Assembly: GCF_000829695.1 (NCBI RefSeq)
Contig: NZ_BBNN01000023.1
Coordinates: forward strand, 1 to 64,000
Reading direction: 5' to 3'
Length of the DNA: 64,000 bases
Source: Streptomyces sp. NBRC 110035
GTDB taxonomy: Bacteria > Actinomycetota > Actinomycetes > Streptomycetales > Streptomycetaceae
Part shown: piece after piece, positions 59,689 through 64,000 of the stretch
Layout: each line of letters opens with the position of its first letter
How positions within the stretch are numbered: the stretch's first letter is position 1
Translations under genes and position numbers: made by a program
The notes under the pieces: model-generated
Databases searched by the model: none
Told to the model about the DNA's origin: nothing
What the model saw: the letters and a program-made list of their open reading frames with translations, nothing else

Positions 59689-59715
59689 CTTGCACTCGCA
59701 TGGGTCGAGTGCTAA
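59689..59715. promoter_or_regulatory. CIRCE element 1 (HrcA operator) overlapping the groEL promoter
   Basis: CTTGCACTC-N9-GAGTGCTAA differs from the CIRCE consensus TTAGCACTC-N9-GAGTGCTAA by two bases. It covers a -35 TTGCAC (59690-59695) and, 17 bp on, -10 TAATCA (59713-59718). Confidence 0.85.
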
Positions 59716-59723
59716 TCATTGCG

Positions 59724-59750
59724 TTAGCACTCTGAAGGTGAGAGTGACAA
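59724..59750. promoter_or_regulatory. CIRCE element 2 (HrcA operator) at the groEL transcription start
   Basis: TTAGCACTC-N9-GAGTGACAA differs by two bases from the consensus in the right half and is perfect in the left. Two elements around one promoter imply tight HrcA control. Confidence 0.88.
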
Positions 59751-59843
59751 CGTAAGGACCGGGTCGGTGAGGCCCGCAGGCCGGTGGGGCAAGGAACCGC
59801 CGGGTCTGTGAGCCGTCCGTCGCGGGCGCGGGCGCGGTCCTAG

Positions 59844-61502
<1,659 letters not shown>

Positions 61503-61540
61503 GCCTGACTCACCTCAGGTTCGGACCCGGTCCGTCAGTA

Positions 61541-61585
61541 CCGAGGGCGGCACCCCCTGCCGACAGCAGGGGGTGCCGCCCTCGG
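61541..61585 (+). terminator. Hairpin terminator of groEL
   Basis: CCGAGGGCGGCACCCCCTGC (61541-61560) pairs perfectly with GCAGGGGGTGCCGCCCTCGG (61566-61585) around a CGACA loop. Confidence 0.85.
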
Positions 61586-61710
61586 GCGTTTCCGGGAGCG
61601 GGGCCCGGGGGGCTCGGGGGTCGACCCCCCGGGGGGCGGTGTGGTGGGGGTCACAGGAGGGTGGGCCGGACGGGTGGAATGGCTTCCGGCTCCCGCTGGT
61701 TGGCGCTGGA

Positions 61711-61725
61711 GTGCAATGAATGCAC
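61711..61725. promoter_or_regulatory. Small inverted repeat upstream of the OYE gene
   Basis: GTGCA-ATGAA-TGCAC lies 41 bp before the start codon of the Old Yellow Enzyme gene and could be an operator half-pair. The arms are short, so confidence is low. Confidence 0.3.
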
Positions 61726-61765
61726 GCACACATACTGACCGGTACATCCGACAAGGAGCCCCCAC

Positions 61766-62896
61766 ATGACCGTCGCCCCCTCCGAGGCCGCCGCCCGAGC
61801 TTCGGACGTTCTGTCCCGGCCGGTCTCGATCAACGGCCTGACCGTGCCGAACCGCATCGCGATGGCGCCGATGACCCGGATGTTCTCGCCGGGCGGTGTC
61901 CCCGGCGAGGACGTGGTGTCGTACTACTCCCGCAGGGCCGCCGCCGGTGTGGGGCTGATCGTCACCGAGGGCACGTACGTGGGGCACGAGTCGGCCGGGC
62001 AGAGCGACCGGGTGCCGCGGTTCCACGGGGAGGAGCAGCTGGCCGGCTGGGCGAAGGTCGCCGACGCGGTGCACGCGGCGGGCGGCACGATCGTGCCGCA
62101 GCTGTGGCACATCGGCATGGTCCGCGAGCAGGGGCAGGCGCCGTATCCCGAGGCGCCGGCGGTCGGCCCGTCCGGCGTGCGCACGGACGGCACCGAAGGT
62201 GCGGGCAAGGCCATGACGCAGGCCGACATCGACGCGGTGGTCGAGGCGTTCGCGCAGGCCGCTGCGGACGCCGAGCGCATCGGCTTCGACGGCGTGGAGC
62301 TGCACGGCGCCCACGGCTACCTCATCGACCAGTTCCTGTGGGCCGGCACCAACCGCCGCACCGACGCCTACGGCGGCGACCCGGTGGCGCGGGCGAGGTT
62401 CGCGACGGAGATCGTCGCGGCGGTCCGTGAGCGGGTCTCGCCCGGGTTCCCGGTCCTCTTCCGCTACTCGCAGTGGAAGCAGGACGCCTACGACTCCCGC
62501 CTCGCCGAGACCCCCGAGGAACTGGAGGCGATCCTCGCCCCGCTCGCGGCGGCCGGTGTCGACGCCTTCCACGCCTCCACCCGGCGGTACTGGGTCCCGG
62601 AGTTCGAGGGCTCGGACCTGAACCTGGCCGGCTGGACGAAGAAGCTGACCGGCAGGCCCACCGTCACCGTCGGTTCGGTCGGCCTGAACGGGGACTTCCA
62701 GGACGCGTTCCGGGGGAAGGGTGCCGAGCTGGGCAGCCTCGACAACCTGCTCGACCGGCTGGAGCGTGACGAGTTCGACCTCGTCGCCGTGGGGCGCGCG
62801 GTGCTCCAGGACCCGGACTGGGCGGCGAAGGTCCTCGGTGGGCGCTTCGACGAACTCGAGCCGTACGACGCGGCGTCGCTGAAGACGCTGAGCTGA
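61766..62896 (+). CDS. NADH:flavin oxidoreductase, Old Yellow Enzyme family
   Basis: This 376-residue (alpha/beta)8 flavoprotein starts at ATG 61766, with AAGGAG upstream. Family marks are PNRIAMAPMTRMFSPGGVPG (FMN site), GLIVTEGTYVGHESAGQSDR, VPQLWHIGMVREQGQ (substrate-binding region), GFDGVELHGAHGYLIDQFLW with DAYGGDPVARARF, and VAVGRAVLQDPDWAAKV. It reduces activated C=C bonds of enones or nitroesters using NAD(P)H; the natural substrate is unknown. It precedes an exporter gene on the same strand. Confidence 0.94.
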   Translation: MTVAPSEAAARASDVLSRPVSINGLTVPNRIAMAPMTRMFSPGGVPGEDVVSYYSRRAAAGVGLIVTEGTYVGHESAGQSDRVPRFHGEEQLAGWAKVADAVHAAGGTIVPQLWHIGMVREQGQAPYPEAPAVGPSGVRTDGTEGAGKAMTQADIDAVVEAFAQAAADAERIGFDGVELHGAHGYLIDQFLWAGTNRRTDAYGGDPVARARFATEIVAAVRERVSPGFPVLFRYSQWKQDAYDSRLAETPEELEAILAPLAAAGVDAFHASTRRYWVPEFEGSDLNLAGWTKKLTGRPTVTVGSVGLNGDFQDAFRGKGAELGSLDNLLDRLERDEFDLVAVGRAVLQDPDWAAKVLGGRFDELEPYDAASLKTLS

Positions 62897-62971
62897 TCGT
62901 GCCGGGCGCCTCGTCGTCGCGGCGGGCGGAGGGACGCGGCCCGCCCCCGGCCCGCGTTCACCCGACTTTCA

Positions 62972-62987
62972 CTTGCTTAAGTCAATC
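62972..62987. promoter_or_regulatory. Candidate operator upstream of the MFS gene
   Basis: ACTTGCTTAAGTCAAT is a near-palindrome centred on CTTAAG in an otherwise GC-rich gap, with a partial GAGTCAAGTAG 35 bp later. MarR-family sites upstream of drug exporters often look like this. The regulator gene is not in the window. Confidence 0.4.
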
Positions 62988-63044
62988 AATCTCCATAAGG
63001 TTGCCCGAGTCAAGTAGATCTGAGCCGCCCCGGAGAACTCCCCC

Positions 63045-64000
63045 ATGCCCGACGCGCTCGCCCGGCCCGCCACGGCCGGGGGTTCCGCGCCGCCCCGCCC
63101 CCACGTCGTGGTGGCCGTCCTGGCCTTCAGCGGCATCGTCGTCTCGCTGATGCAGACCCTGGTCATCCCGATCGTGGGGCAGCTGCCGCAGTTCCTGAAC
63201 GCCTCGGCGTCGGACACCGCCTGGGCCGTCACCGCGACCCTGCTCGCCGCCGCCGTCGCGACGCCGGTCATGGGACGCCTCGGCGACATGTACGGCAAGC
63301 GGCGCATGCTTCTGCTCAGCATGAGCATGCTGGTCGTCGGCTCCGTGGTCGCCGGGCTCAGCGACAGCCTGACCCCGATGATCGTCGGCCGCGCCCTGCA
63401 GGGCCTCGCGTCCGGTGTGATCCCGCTCGGCATCAGCATCCTGCGCGACGAGCTCCCCGCCGAGCGGCTGGGCTCGGCCACCGCGATGATCAGCGCCTCG
63501 CTCGGCGTCGGCGGTGCCCTCGGCCTGCCCGCCGCCGCGCTCATCGCCGACAACTTCGACTGGCACGCCCTGTTCTGGACCTCCGCAGCCCTCGGCGTCG
63601 TCGCGCTCGCTCTGGTGGCGGCCCTCGTACCGGAGTCGGAGGTCCGCACCGGCGGCCGGTTCGACCTTCCCGGCGCGGTCGGGATGGCCGCCGGGCTGAT
63701 GTGCCTGCTGCTCGCGATCTCCAAGGGCGCCGACTGGGGCTGGGGGAGCGGCACCACGCTCGGCCTGTTCGCGGCGGCCGTCGTCGTCCTGACCGCCTGG
63801 GGCTTCCTCGAGCTGCGCGTCACCGAGCCGCTGGTGGACCTGCGGGTCTCGGCCCGCCCCCAGGTACTGGTGACCAACGCCGCCTCGGTGGCGATCGGCT
63901 TCGCGATGTTCTCCATGTCCCTGGTCGTTCCGCAGCTGCTCCAGCTGCCGGAACAGACCGGTTACGGCCTGGGCAAGTCGCTGCTGACGGCCGGTCTGGT
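63045..64000 (+). CDS. MFS multidrug exporter, C-terminus beyond window
   Basis: About 318 codons are visible from ATG 63045, behind GGAGAA. Repeated hydrophobic helices begin with VVVAVLAFSGIVVSLMQTLV. The MFS motif A is GRLGDMYGKRRMLLLSMSML; motif C-like glycines occur in SASLGVGGALGLPAAAL, a feature of antiporter-type drug exporters; WGWGSG sits in the central loop. The pattern suggests the 14-helix DHA2 group, but the end is missing. A MarR-type operator candidate lies upstream, and the OYE gene precedes it by 148 bp. Confidence 0.88.
   Translation, partial: MPDALARPATAGGSAPPRPHVVVAVLAFSGIVVSLMQTLVIPIVGQLPQFLNASASDTAWAVTATLLAAAVATPVMGRLGDMYGKRRMLLLSMSMLVVGSVVAGLSDSLTPMIVGRALQGLASGVIPLGISILRDELPAERLGSATAMISASLGVGGALGLPAAALIADNFDWHALFWTSAALGVVALALVAALVPESEVRTGGRFDLPGAVGMAAGLMCLLLAISKGADWGWGSGTTLGLFAAAVVVLTAWGFLELRVTEPLVDLRVSARPQVLVTNAASVAIGFAMFSMSLVVPQLLQLPEQTGYGLGKSLLTAGL

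Overview
The window is high-GC actinobacterial chromosome and almost certainly Streptomyces. The evidence is the very G/C-rich third codon positions, frequent GTG starts, the mycothiol gene mshA, the PhoR-PhoP/PhoU block, a CdgB-type diguanylate cyclase with a BldD-like box, an MsiK-type sugar ATPase, a DasR-like site at nagK-nagA, and groEL behind two CIRCE elements. From memory, the order matches the conserved core around SCO4197-SCO4296 of S. coelicolor; no database was consulted. All calls come from reading the sequence.

Layout. 1-2550: two insertion sequences, a transposase cut by the window edge and an IS1182-type element whose transposase carries one internal stop. 2650-9490: XRE regulator, HBHA-like protein, small membrane protein, receiver-PP2C phosphatase, methyltransferase, mshA and a YbjN protein. 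9580-20150: secreted protein, AraC regulator, DUF2000 and HAD proteins, phytase-like esterase, an NmrA/SnoaL pair divergent from a TetR gene with a twin operator, YihY and FUSC membrane proteins, and a basic SAP-like protein. 20200-22260: decayed mobile island (IS3 scar, 5'-truncated integrase, A/T-richer DNA, 65-bp palindrome, small hydrophobic ORF). 22290-28850: gpmA, a Cys-rich mini-protein missing from standard ORF lists, phoU divergent from phoR-phoP, a lipoprotein, carD. 29230-35390: ispD-ispF, a repeat-filled spacer, cysS, rlmB, a DoxX protein. 35430-39160: nucleotidyltransferase, a 7-bp tandem repeat, msiK, and a deletion scar joining pieces of two genes. 39249-44570: tRNA-Thr, a frameshifted oxidoreductase remnant, pentapeptide protein, M1 peptidase, terD, arfB-like gene, GNAT pseudogene. 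44568-52670: flavin reductase, cdgB, CBM-like membrane protein, nagA-nagK divergent from a sugar-binding lipoprotein, DUF3263 protein. 52735-56670: trehalose and glucosylglycerate genes (otsB, otsA, gpgS) with an 82-bp duplicated piece of otsB. 56911-58730: SAM riboswitch, a threonine-synthase-family gene and an overlapping MoaD/ThiS carrier gene. 59100-64000: cold-shock gene, groEL, an Old Yellow Enzyme and a partial MFS exporter.

How genes work together: phoU/phoR/phoP form the phosphate-response unit; ispD/ispF are consecutive MEP-pathway steps; nagA/nagK degrade N-acetylglucosamine, beside a sugar-binding protein and not far from msiK, the shared ATPase of sugar importers; otsA/otsB make trehalose. 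The most interesting unit is the riboswitch-threonine synthase-sulfur carrier operon. Its SAM control and carrier partner suggest homocysteine/methionine synthesis from O-phosphohomoserine rather than threonine synthesis.
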